Shown one piece after another: positions 1-11,072 of a stretch of DNA of 64,000 bases. Source of the DNA: Acridotheres tristis (lineage: Eukaryota; Chordata; Aves; Passeriformes; Sturnidae); assembly GCA_037013685.1 (NCBI GenBank), contig CM072886.1, forward strand, positions 70,025,859 through 70,089,858, given 5' to 3'. The notes under the pieces are model-generated. The model was not told the DNA's origin. It worked only from the letters and a program-made list of their open reading frames with translations, and ran no database searches. A program made the position numbers and the translations under genes. The first letter of the stretch is position 1; each line of letters starts with the position of its first letter.

Positions 1-773
1 AGAAGATGTCTTCCAAAATGTAAGCATTGGTATGAGTGGGTAATTAGCATGTGGAAAACAAAATTGTTTTGTTTGAGACACAAAAATGAAAAATAAGAAT
101 TAACATAAATATTGCCTTGAGTGTCCCAGGATTTGCTTGCTTCTGTAGGTGGAATAGGAAGAAGGGGAGGAGGTTCTGTATCGTTACACTGTAAGTACCA
201 TCATGTGCCATAATGTAGGAAATGTGGTTTGTTTGAAACAGATGGCTGTAAGGCTCTTTTTTTGTGTAATATATTTGGATACAAGGTTGATGCCAAGCAG
301 ATTCACAATTACGATGATCGTAAACATTAACCATGCTGTATTTCCTGCCTTTTCATTTTCTGAATAACATCCTTGCCCATCCCACCCCTTGCTCATTATC
401 TCCTTTCTTAGCCCCGGTATGATGGTTCAAAACCAGCAAGCTGCTTCTGGATTGTCATCCTGGGCCTCTAACCTCTCAGCTGTCCCTCATTACAGAGTTA
501 TCTCTATTCCACAGAGACCGACAGTACAGGGAACTTCTATCAGCGCCAGTAAATCTTTCAAAGAGGAATACAAGACAAGTGTGTTTATGTGTGTGCAATT
601 CAATATAGAAATGAAGGGCACTTGGGAGAGTCAAGTGGTAGAACATAAAATATGACTGATGGATGAGGAATAAAGGAAGCGCAGATGCGCCACAGCATTT
701 GTTCTACTTTTTAAGAGAATGACAAATAGTCAGCCTATTGAGGAGGGAGGCAGGTGACCTAATCATAGAAACT

Positions 774-801
774 GGGGGGAGGGGGGTGGCAGGAGGGTGG
801 G
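774..801 (+). repeat. G-rich run with quadruplex potential
   Basis: Two G6 runs separated by one A are followed by an 8-nt spacer and then GGG-T-GGG. The spacer is just over the usual 7-nt loop limit, so this is a marginal G-quadruplex motif. The G-rich strand is the + strand, which is the template strand for CDH6. Confidence 0.5.
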
Positions 802-3800
802 AGAGAGAGGCTAAGAACTCTGATTTTTTTTTTGTTTGTTTTGTTTTCCAATCTCAGTTTTGAAATTTCTGACTTTTATCTACACAGAAGGCAATTTAAC
901 CTCCCTGCACATCAGTTTTGTCACATGCAAAAGGCTGGTCTTAAGGCTCACAGTTCTTCTGGATGCAGAATGCAAAATCTAGACACTGAGAGAGGCTATT
1001 CTAATAATGAAAAATGAATGGAAAATTGCTTTGAGATACTCCCTGAATAAACAGAAGTTACAAAGGCAACTTTTAACTTCAGGCATCGCAAAAATAGCAA
1101 ATAGTCACTGTGCTTGAAACAGGAAACTGAAGGCATCAAGCATGTACCGTAGTGCAAGTCACAAGTCAAGGAAAACAAATACTGAGTAAGTGTCTGCCAA
1201 TGAAGCTGCATAAAGGATGTTAAAAGTGCAGATGGGGGACTCATTTTAGTGTGACTTTTCACATCTTGCTATTTTGGGGAACAAAACTTAAAAGGTAAGT
1301 ATAGAACACTAGCACACAAAAATCTGAGAGAAAGTGAAGATTTCTCTTGCTAGTTATCAAGACATCCAATTAAGATATGATACCTTTTAACCACTGGAGT
1401 AATGTTACCCATTACTTCCTAAAATGCTGAAAAGGCATGGACTGTATTACATGACAGTAGTTTTCTTTGTTTAAGTAGCCCCTTGTGTGTGCTCACAGCC
1501 AGATAATTTTGCCTTGGTTTGTTACTTAATCCCTCTACTTGCAATGGCTTGGAGAAATTCTGCCTTTTGTTCCATTTGTTTCTGCTGAAATACACTGCTG
1601 TGCTTGCCTTAAGAATAGTTGTAGCCAGAAGTAAAATCAGACAAAAGAAATAAAAACACTGCTGAAACTATACTGTGATAAAATTTAGTTCATCCCCTCC
1701 TCAAAAGCAGGGTCAACAGTACCTTAAATCATTCCTTGATAGAGGGGAATTCATCTTTCCAAGAGGTTCTTTCAGCACCAAACAAAAAGATTCTGGGTTT
1801 GCCTACAGTAATACAGTTTCTTTTTTGCTTTGCCAAGCCACATACCAGCAGGAGTTTGACTTTATCTTCCTTGAAAAATGGAGTTGTCAGCAGAGGTTGA
1901 TTGTTTATGATGGGTTGTACAGGTAGTAACATCAGATAGCTTCCAGGCGAGCATACTGCTTGAACTATATGAACATCAGTAAGACACAGCAAAAATGAAA
2001 AGTATGTCTGGAAGTTTCCTGTTAGTGCCAGCCAGACAGAGTGTTACAAAACCATTCCACAGTTGTGCCTGTTGTTACCAGGAAAGCAAGCTGGTCCTTT
2101 CCATTGCAGACTGCCAGAAGCTGTTCCTGGGTTAATGAGCAAGATTTAAGACTTGTTCAGATCTTTCTTTGGTCCTAAAGAAAGAGGATTCCTACCCCTT
2201 TATGTAACAATCATTCTAGGTTTGTGCTCTAAACTCAGTGATGGATGCCAGTACATGGATTTTATGTAGGCGGTGGGACTGCCATGTCAAAGCTGTCAAG
2301 TGCATACAAATAGTAACTGTACCTGTGAGTATAATCTTGGAACAGGTCAGATGTTTTCTTTTTTTTTTCCTCCCCTGGAATATCTGAAGATCTCTAGGAA
2401 ACACAGCGTGAATTTTATATACAGTTGCACTACCACTTCATTGTTTGCCTGTGATTTAAAGCTGCATTCACCTCAACCCTTAAAAATTGTACTAAGCAGA
2501 CACATGTACAATTAGATCTCTTTTAAAACCCAACTTAGATTTTGCAAATTTTGGCTAGGTAGTAGTGCTAGACACTTCTCTACTTTGATGCTCATGTAAT
2601 TATTTTATTTTATTTTTGAATTGAGTCCCTGCCAAGTGTTATAATTTCTGAACCAGAAGAAAAGATATCTTCAGGTTAAAATGTCACTGTGCCCATCAGT
2701 CACACTTCAGTGCATAGCTATAGTTCACAAGTTATTCAGCAGTGCAATGAATAATTCCAGTCTAGAACTTTTCTTCAAGTTCTCTATTATTAGGTCTGAG
2801 ACTAGAGTGACTGGAGGCGTGAATTTCAACTCTTTAAAGAGACTTTATTTCACAAATATACAGGAATGAAATTCAGGAATACAAGGATGGGTAATAAAGC
2901 GATCGATCTGGTGCCAGTGCCACATCAACCATCAGTTTGTATTGACAGCACTGCAAGTGCCTCGTTGGCAGCTGCACATCCTTGTCCAGTGAGATACAGC
3001 TGCATGACTGGGCTGACAATGAAATGTGCATACAAAACTGGGGAGCACTTTTAATAGCTGACAGTACCCATGGCTACCAAAAAAAAGGTTCCATATGTGC
3101 TTGGACAATTAACTCCTAAAGGATGGAACGCTCTGGGTTCAATGAATAAAGAGTATACAGGGTATAGACAACAACAGCACTCTGGTCTGTGACTCAGATG
3201 ATGCTACAGCATTGTCTTCAGAACTGCCTTGAGCTCTGTCTTCAGAGAAACTACCTTTCTCTTTTATTATCCCAAGCCTGAATGCATACTCTTTCACTGT
3301 TCTTTCCCTACTCTCTAAAACTATTTTGATGTACTTTTTGTAGTTTAAACAGTTACAGAATTTTACAACTGTAATTTGGGCAGCTTATACAAATAATGCT
3401 GTTTTTCAGAATCTTTCACAACAGATTTATTACATCTCAAATTTTGATGTAGATGTTTGGATTAAACAGATGCTAAAAAAATGCTGAGGCAAAAGTGAAA
3501 CCAGCATGAGTAAAAGATTTTTTTTTTTGTAGCTTATATAGAATCTTTTCTTTCTATGGCTATGAAGTGAAAGCCCATCAGCTTTAACCCCAAAACACAA
3601 AAACCCCAGAAGATTCATGTCTGCCTGTTTACACAGTAAGGCATAAGCACAATTTCCTTTTATATACATACATTGCTATTGTTTTAAAATATTTTGCTTT
3701 TCACATTTCTTCTTTATATTCATATCATTTTTAAGTCCATATTTAAGATTAACATTTTGTCCTCTGAGAAAAAAAAATATGCTTCATAAAAATGTTCATG

Positions 3801-4439
3801 ATCCTCATTTGCCCACATCAGTCAAGTTTAATTGCTCAGTTAAATTTCCTGGTTACCTCAATTTGGAGACATTTAAATGTTTCTATCATTTCCCCTCACA
3901 CCAATCCTCAACTTTAATAATAAAAGGCTGTTCTTCCATGCCTCTTGGCTAATTGTTCAGTTAAAAGAGTGTGAGCAGTTCTGGCATTTGAAAGATGTGT
4001 GAAAGGCCACTCGTGAATGGCTTAGGAACACAGAATCAATGACATTTATACATTATGTGTTGTTTCTATGCTTTACAATAGAAAGTGTAATAAAGTACAA
4101 ATAGGTGGAAAAAGAACTTTTAAAAATAATGTCCTTTTTTTTCTTCCTCTGACTCCTGTTGAAACCGTCTTGGGTCCAACTAGACCATCTTTTAACTGTC
4201 TCTCAGCAAACCTATCCTGCAAGAATATTCACTTCCCCATGAGTCCCTCTGAATTCAATAGCTTGTACTCTAACTCTGCAGTGGAAAGAATGGGGTGCTG
4301 GTCATGTTGAATGTCAAAATTCACAGTGACAATGAGAGGCTGTAGGATCACCTCAGGACCATATGCTTTATCTTTGCACAAAAAGATCCCCACCACCCTG
4401 ACCACCCTCAGCAGACTGTGAAACAGGAGATTGTGTGGA

Positions 4440-4745
4440 GGACTGCTGTCTTTCCATTTGTAGCCCCTTTTTTCGTCCTTGACTCCATGTTTAATACCTG
4501 GTCTTTTTCCTTCACAGTCTCATCTTGTGTTTTTGTTTTTGCTCTCTTTTTGTAAACTTTGTCCTAACTCTTATCCTCTACCCCCATTTAATGTAATTTC
4601 CCCCTCCTTTCCATCTTGATTCCTCTTTGTAAAGCTTCCATTCTTTCCATCTCTGTCTTTCCAGTTCTTTCCTCTTACTGTCTTCTGTTTTGGTATATTT
4701 TCTTACCCTCTTATCTTCCTTCTTTACTTCTCCTCTCTGAGGACT
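4440..4745. repeat. Pyrimidine-rich low-complexity tract in intron 2
   Basis: About 300 nt of the + strand are dominated by C and T (repeated TCTTTCC, CTCTT and TTCCT motifs), so the CDH6 transcript strand is purine-rich. The long minus-strand frame at 4578-4781, rich in Lys, Glu and Arg, comes from this composition and is not a gene. Confidence 0.7.
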
Positions 4746-5966
4746 CTCTGCCTTTGGCCTATTCCAGTAGACTGAGCTCAATGGTACCTTTCATGAATGC
4801 TGATTATCCTGTATGGAATTCTATGAGTATTACACCAGCTGAGTAGCTCTTCATTTGAATCCTGCCTTGCAGCCATTTAGCAGGAAAGGTGTGTCACATC
4901 CAACTTTGACTGACAGCTGACTGGCAGGCGAGAAAAGCAGCCACCATCTCTCATGGGAATGCTCAGAAGCTTGCAGAGGGAGATAAAATGTCAAACCACT
5001 GTGATCTGCAGCCTTTGCTAGGAGGCTTGAGAGATCAAACTAGATCAGACACAACCCCATTTTAGTTTGGAAAACCAAGCTGCTGTATTGTTTCTGCTTT
5101 CAATGTCATCATCAGTAGCATAATTTCTGCATTCTGCAAGACATATTCCTACAGATTGTGGCACCTCAGGCAGTATCAACTCCCTTTAGGCTCTTAAAGC
5201 AGGTGCATTAACTCTACAGCTCACATAAAGTTTGTTACCTACATGGGGGTCTGCTGCTCAGGGAGGCAGATGTTCTCAGAGTTAAGCTGTGACTTTTCTT
5301 TTAACATTTTTTTTGACCCTTTCCCAACTGGCAGCATGCTTTGAGATTAGAAATTTTCAGCTGTCTGTTGCTTCTTAGTATATATGCACAGTGTGCTTCA
5401 ACCATGCCTTGTAGTAGCAAGGTGGGTGGTGTGAAGGTCATGTCACACAGTCCTCAATGGCATCACAAAACCTCTTCAAAAAATGGCTGCAGCATTGTTG
5501 TGTGCAGTGGGTAATAAAAATGAAAAAAATTACCTTTTGCTGGGTAGAGAGAATCCTCACCAAAAATGTAGGAACTGTGAATCCTAACAGATCTAAACCT
5601 CTCCTGGTTTATATAATTTGACTGTAGCAAAATTAGTGAGCACAAGGGAAAACACATATCCCAGTTCAAAGCTAAAAATCTGGCCTATAATTAAGCTGCA
5701 TTATTTCCAGACACAAAATAAAATGCAAAATCTTTAACAGAATTGCCAGTGATTTGCCATGGGACTTTCTGGTTAAACGAAGACTGGTTGATTACAATCT
5801 GAAGCTGAAGCGCACTAACCTTTCCGCTGAATTACTCCTCAGCAGAAGCTGGGCACACAGGAACACGAACTAAAAGTTGTAGCAGGCATTGTTCTTCCCC
5901 ACTTGCTACTGCTGGCTGTCCAGTGCTTCTAAGATCAAAATATAGATGCATACGAAAGAAACTTAC

Positions 5967-6194
5967 CTTGCCAACATATTGGTAGTCAGTTCCTGTGTAT
6001 TCCTCCAATAAAAAGAACTGATTCCACATCCAGCTCCTTTTGGAACGATGGAGGTCTTGCCTGCTGTTTCCAGACAACACCAAAACCTTTTCCTTTTCTG
6101 GAAAGCCGCTAGTCCTTTTGGATAATGGAGTTAAGAAACTTTGGTGGGGCTGACCAGCCCAAAACAGCAGCCAGAAGCAATGGTAAGTTCTCAT
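5967..6194 (-). CDS. CDH6: Cadherin-6 (K-cadherin), first coding exon (exon 2), residues 1-76
   Basis: This exon encodes the N-terminus of a type II classical cadherin, a calcium-dependent cell-cell adhesion protein of the plasma membrane. The ATG is at 6194-6192 and the exon ends in phase 0 after Lys76 with a strong donor (AAG then GTAAGT, 5966-5961). Residues 1 to about 18 form a hydrophobic signal peptide ([15 protein letters not shown]). Residues about 19-53 are the propeptide and end in the furin site RSKR (50-53). The mature protein starts [15 protein letters not shown], carrying Trp2 and Trp4, the paired tryptophans that type II cadherins swap between partners. The MRTY start, the [11 protein letters not shown] propeptide and the RSKRSWMW junction match CDH6 rather than CDH10, CDH12 or CDH7 as I recall those families. 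The open frame runs on past the donor to 5832, but that part is intronic. A GTG directly before the ATG is not a plausible start. Exon 3, carrying the rest of EC1, is not in the window. Confidence 0.96.
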
Positions 6195-6322
6195 CACGGC
6201 AACACAAGAAGGTCTAAATAATGACTTTTTGTCTTGTCCTCAAATTAACCTACTTTACTGCACTAAATCCAATCTCATGCCGTCTTCCTTCTTTAAATAG
6301 TCTTTGCAGTCTCAAAGGATCT
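6195..6322 (-). other. CDH6: CDH6 exon 2, 5'UTR part with splice acceptor and a 7-codon upstream ORF
   Basis: On the minus strand a long pyrimidine stretch ending TTTTTCTTTTCAG lies immediately before 6322, giving a clear acceptor for exon 2. The 128 nt between this acceptor and the CDH6 ATG contain one upstream ATG at 6278-6276, with G at -3 and A at +4. It opens a 7-codon ORF that ends in TAA at 6257-6255, 60 nt before the main start. The acceptor is read directly from sequence. An effect of the upstream ORF on translation is inference. Confidence 0.85.
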
Positions 6323-6415
6323 CTGAAAAGAAAAATAACAACTTTTTTAGCATTTCCAAAGGTACTTAAGTGTCATCACTGCAGCAAGTAAGTCCACAAA
6401 GTAGATGAGTAATAT

Positions 6416-6445
6416 TGATTGTTGAAAACCTGATTGTTGAAAACC
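6416..6445. repeat. Perfect 15-bp tandem duplication near the exon 2 acceptor
   Basis: Two exact copies of TGATTGTTGAAAACC stand head to tail (6416-6430 and 6431-6445), about 95 nt into intron 1 from the exon 2 acceptor. It looks like a recent slippage duplication. On the transcribed strand it duplicates a CAACAAT-type stretch within the broad branch-point region. Confidence 0.9.
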
Positions 6446-9400
6446 TGAACTATTTCTGATTCAAAACATTGCAAATGGTCCTTCAAATTATCTGAGTGAA
6501 TTCATATCGAGTATGGAGAAGGAGTCATGATGTTAGGGTGTGTATGGGTCCCCTTTAACCCCATTTGCTTCCCTTCATCGATAAAGGCAAGCCAGATAGT
6601 TCTCTTTTTACTGCCTGAATTTTGGGATGTAACTGATTACTTTCTGACTGGGGATCTTGATGAGATTACCATATCACATTAAAGAAGTGCTAGCAAAAGT
6701 GCACACTGTCTTCCCAGGAGACATTCTGCTGCTATTGTTATGGACTGAAGAGATTGGACTTAAGTCCAGGATTTTTCCCTCACATTTAAGGAGTTTTGCC
6801 TTTCGCTCCATTTAGAAAAGCCTGGCTTAAGAGGTTAGTGAAATAAATGTGTGTATCTGTCAATATCTCACACATAATAGACCTGCTAGTAGTTATTGCA
6901 TAGAAAATGAAGTGGACACTTTGGTTTTCTCATTATCTACTGCCAGAGTTTTGAATCTTTAAATGCATAGTTATATATGTAAATGCTTTCACTAATAACT
7001 TCTACAAGTAGAAAACAAACCTCAACTAGTTCATTGCTACCTGTGGGTTTTTACTAGCTACTGCTTCCTACTATTATTAATACTAAATATCGGTGCACCT
7101 ACAAAATGTTTACAAAAATAATCTCTATCTCTGAATACCGCATAATTTTTAACATGCAAAAAGCTAGAGATACAGTGGGCAGCTCTTCTGTTTTTAAAAA
7201 GGCTGAAAGCTCCTATTCAAAAGGAGGAAAATATACTATGTGTCTCAGGTAACCAGTCATACAAAATGCCTAATGAACAGCTTTGGAGCATTTTATAATG
7301 TGGAGAAATCAGAATTAGTTGAAAGAAACATTTCACAACATATATTTTTATTGTAAACACTAAATATTTAGTTCAAACAAATCTATATCCACAGAGAAGG
7401 ACAATTTGATTAATTTTTATTTGCTTTCTCACTGATGCTCTTTTTAAAAACATTTGGAGGTATTTTTCAGTATTCTGATCAAAACCCAATAAATCATTCT
7501 GAACCAGCTCAAAATTCAATACAGCATTTCTCAGTATTTGTAAATAAAGACTGTGGAATGACAATCTGACTACGAAACTGAAGAGAAAATTTTTGTTTGT
7601 TTCATTGTGTTTCACGGATCATTGTGTTACTTGAATCATATTCTACATCAAAGACCATTTTCTCTCCTATGTATTTGTCTATTTAAAGGTGTACATTAGA
7701 CAAAATTTAGCCTTTGAGCTGCACTCAAGGAGTTCCAGCACCTGCAATGCCTTGGGTTAGCTACTCTTCTGGCTGTCGTTCTTGGTAATGAATTAGATGA
7801 AGTAACCTCAAGTTTCTTAGAGTTCCTGTTAGTAAATAATTTTCTATAAAGAAATACCACTTAGCTTTTATATGAATGGTAGGTAAGGGAACAGGATTGC
7901 TCTAACAATATTATTTTACTGTTTCAAAAGGTAAAATACTGTTAGGTAACTTCTGTGTTAGAAGGAGTAAGATTTTTAGCAATAAGAGGAAGAATGTAAA
8001 TAGTACAATTAATTCTGACACAGTGTACTTTCTTCTGCAGAACAGGAAAGGGTTGTAGTTAGCTTTCTTATTAGCCAGAGAAAGACAACTTGTCCTGCAG
8101 ATCATGAGAGCTGAGTCGACACACAGCTTTGAGAGTTTGTGAGAGACATGGACTCCTGGGTGTATTCATACATACATGTAACTGTACAGACAGAGAGAAG
8201 AGCAGGAACAGAGCTGCCTTCACAACAAGACCTTTCCAGAGGAGGAACAGGAAAAGCTGGCATGACTAAGCTTTTCGATGTGTTCAACAAATCCTTTCAG
8301 TGCAAGTGATGGAGCAGTGGCAAACCAATGTGCAGTTTGCCAGCGCAGGACACAGGCAGCAGATTCAGCAGATTCAGGCACCAGGATAGGGACAGCTGAG
8401 GTGGCTTTAACCCTCTCCGTATCTATAGTCTCTTTTCTCCTCCTTCAGTACTCTTCTGACCCATGTAAGGTCTTGTCCTTTATGGCTCTGCCAACATCGA
8501 TTATTACCCTGGCTCTCATTAGACTGTATTCAAATGGACATCTTCCTTTATGTGATATGGAAAAGGAAATCGTGTCTCATACAGCATTTTTTACTTCCAT
8601 TTTATTGCCAGGTTGCTGTGGAGGGAGGTTGGGACCTGCTCAGGTGAGTTATCTACTGCCCCAAGCAGGGGCAGACCTGGTGAGCTGCCATGTATCAGGA
8701 TGTATGTATCACCAGGATGGTCTGTGTTTGAAGGGCTGTTCTGGCTGTGCACATGTGTCTTCTCTTACCGGAGAGGCAGGGTCTGAGGCAGGGAGTGCAG
8801 CACATGAGCAAACTTACTACTTTGCTATTAGTAAGGTCTGCATGGATTTTTGAGGCATAAGGGAGTGAAAATCATCACCTGACAGGCTCCTCTAGTGCTC
8901 ATCCCAACAATTCTATGACCAAATCCTGTGGTGGAGCTCCACACCTCTGCTCCTGCACATAACATTTGCTGAGAAGTGCTGTCTGGAGCAGCATTACCTG
9001 GATGGGATTTGTGCCAGCCTTTTAAAGGATCAGTCCTTCAAACACCAATTGCCAGGAAACAATTATTCCTGTGGGGGAATTTTCTGCACTTGAAGTCAGC
9101 TATATTTCACAGCTCTGATGTCATGGGAAAGGTTTTATAGTGGCTCATGTTGAATTATAGCTTACAAGAATGATATCATAGCTGTGAAATACAGCCCTTT
9201 ACTCTTGCCCGCAGAGATGTGTCCAAAATGCTGAAGTAAGGGCATGATCCCCTAATGTCCTTCTTGACTGCATTGCCTTCATGATGCAGCAGTGCAGCTC
9301 GGCCCCAGCAGCTTTCCTGTGAGTGGCAAGAGAGGAGACACACGTTTACAGACCCTGGCTTTAGCGTGCAACTGGGGTAAGTACCAACTGCATCCAGGGT

Positions 9401-11025
9401 GTCTCTGCCTTATCAGTGCTGATTACTCTTTTAGGGTCATAGGGATAAATTCAGTAGAGTGAATAATAAAAAAAAAAAGAACAGAGCACTATACTCTGAG
9501 CTGAGCCTTTAGTAGAGCGGGCTCTTGTGGCTCTTAAATGCCATTTTGTGCTCCAGTCCCAGTGTCTCATGCTCCAGAGAGGTCTCTGCAATGGAATAGT
9601 TTTTCTCATGCAATCTCTCCTTATTCTGAAAACAAGTCATTCACCAGGGAGGTTTTATTTTCTTTAAGTGTAGATGTGCAAATATAACTGATGGGACCCG
9701 GGGAAGGGGGCTAAAATTTGTTTTCTTCTCATTGCACAAAGACAGGTAGAAAGAGGCACTTTAAACATGGCATTTCTCTCAACCATCAGCTGGTCAGGTG
9801 GCTGGGGAACTTGCTGTGTAATCAACTGTCAGGAATGAAAAACAATTTTAGTGTACAACAGCCTCAGACAACTGGTTTAGCTCTGCCAGCTCAAATATAC
9901 AGCAAATCTGGGCTTTTTACAAGAAATAAAGGAATGTGCACATCCAAGCTTAAAAAAAATCCCAGTCTAACTTTAGCTGTGGTCATTGTTAAGATAAAAA
10001 CAATGTCACCTGCAGCCACAGAACTTTCTTCAATGTGATAAGTTGCAGATTTGAAGTTTATGTTCACGCCTCTTTGAAAGATTTAAACCTCAGACAATTG
10101 CTTAATCACTATAAATATCAATTTCAAAATTATTTCCCCAGGTGATAGTAGTCATAGTTAGCCTTTCTATTCACCCTCTCCAATACTTCATTAATGTAAT
10201 GTCTTAATGTGAGAACTCAGTGCAAATTTACATCCTTCCAGAGCAATATCCAAGTATTTAAACTATAAATCAAAAAAGAAATGCATCCATTAGAGTTGCT
10301 ACTATGAATCAGGGAGCCCTGCCCTGGAGATGCCTTTCTGGCACAGTGACAGGCATCAGATACAGATTCCAGACATGAGGAGCCCCAAAGAGGCTCCACC
10401 GCTGCTCCTGCTCAGCACTGTGGGTTGTAATGGACTTCCCAGCTGGTTGTTAAATAAACCAGAGTAGCAAAGACCATGAGAGGCATCAGCAAGGAGACGA
10501 AAAAGAGCTTTTCCTCATTCTTTCTGTTCAGCCCCATAGTACTCACTCCATCACCAGCTCTCAAAGGAATATGCTTTCTAAAGCGTACTGGAGTCTGGAC
10601 TTTAGGATAATTTCTTTTCTGAACCCATGCATTCCATTATATTTCTGTATGAATTTATACATCCTGGATGTTATGGGCTGCTGATAAATACATTTTAAAA
10701 AGCTTCTAAATAGGCTAGCAACCGTCAGCATCTCTAAAGTTTCTGATACAACATTTATTCAAACAGAAGTGCCAGTTTACTAGATCCTTTACTCCCTGGT
10801 CATTGGGGTAGAATTTCATTGTCCGAGCACTGCACACAAAGCTTTGCAGATTTGGATTAAGGTCCATCAGTACACTGGAATGAACATCAAATGTGTTTTG
10901 AAGAACTGATAATGTACTGCTGTTCTCACATAGAAACTGAATGAGGAGGTGAAAGTTAATAATCGTTTTGGCATAGCATATAGGAAACTGAGCACAAGAA
11001 ATGTTTTAGGGCTCGAGGCATGCTA
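6446..11025. other. Intron 1 segment without recognisable genes
   Basis: This is unique AT-rich sequence. Three E-boxes of CAGGTG/CACCTG type lie at 7739-7744, 8641-8646 and 8876-8881. An ATTCTATGACC string near 8910 resembles a CR1 tail but is too short to call. The 191-codon + frame at 8278-8853 has no recognisable domain. Confidence 0.6.
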
Positions 11026-11027
11026 AT

Positions 11028-11070
<43 letters not shown>

Positions 11071-11072
11071 TT
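11026..11072. repeat. (ATTT)n microsatellite
   Basis: Nearly twelve uninterrupted tetranucleotide units of ATTT on the + strand. It is likely length-variable between individuals. Confidence 0.97.

Larger units (their letters stand above)
1..5966 (-). other. CDH6 intron 2, 5' portion (runs off the window)
   Basis: This lies downstream of the exon 2 donor in the gene's direction. I looked for CDH6 exon 3, which should begin with the conserved LHSD segment of EC1, on the minus strand and did not find it. The largest open frames here are short and match no family I know. Notable content is a G-rich run at 774-801 and a long pyrimidine-rich block at about 4440-4745. Otherwise it is AT-rich unique sequence. 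Confidence 0.8.

Noticed and set aside
1..5966. CDH6 exon 3
   Set aside because: The conserved EC1 continuation was not found in any minus-strand frame, so the exon must lie beyond the window.
8278..8853. 191-codon + strand frame with hydrophobic and Cys-rich parts
   Set aside because: No family similarity. It is embedded in CDH6 intron 1 on the opposite strand, without flanking splice signals I could support.
8890..8915. ATTCTATGACC string resembling a CR1 tail
   Set aside because: Too short, and the CR1 block that should precede it is not present.
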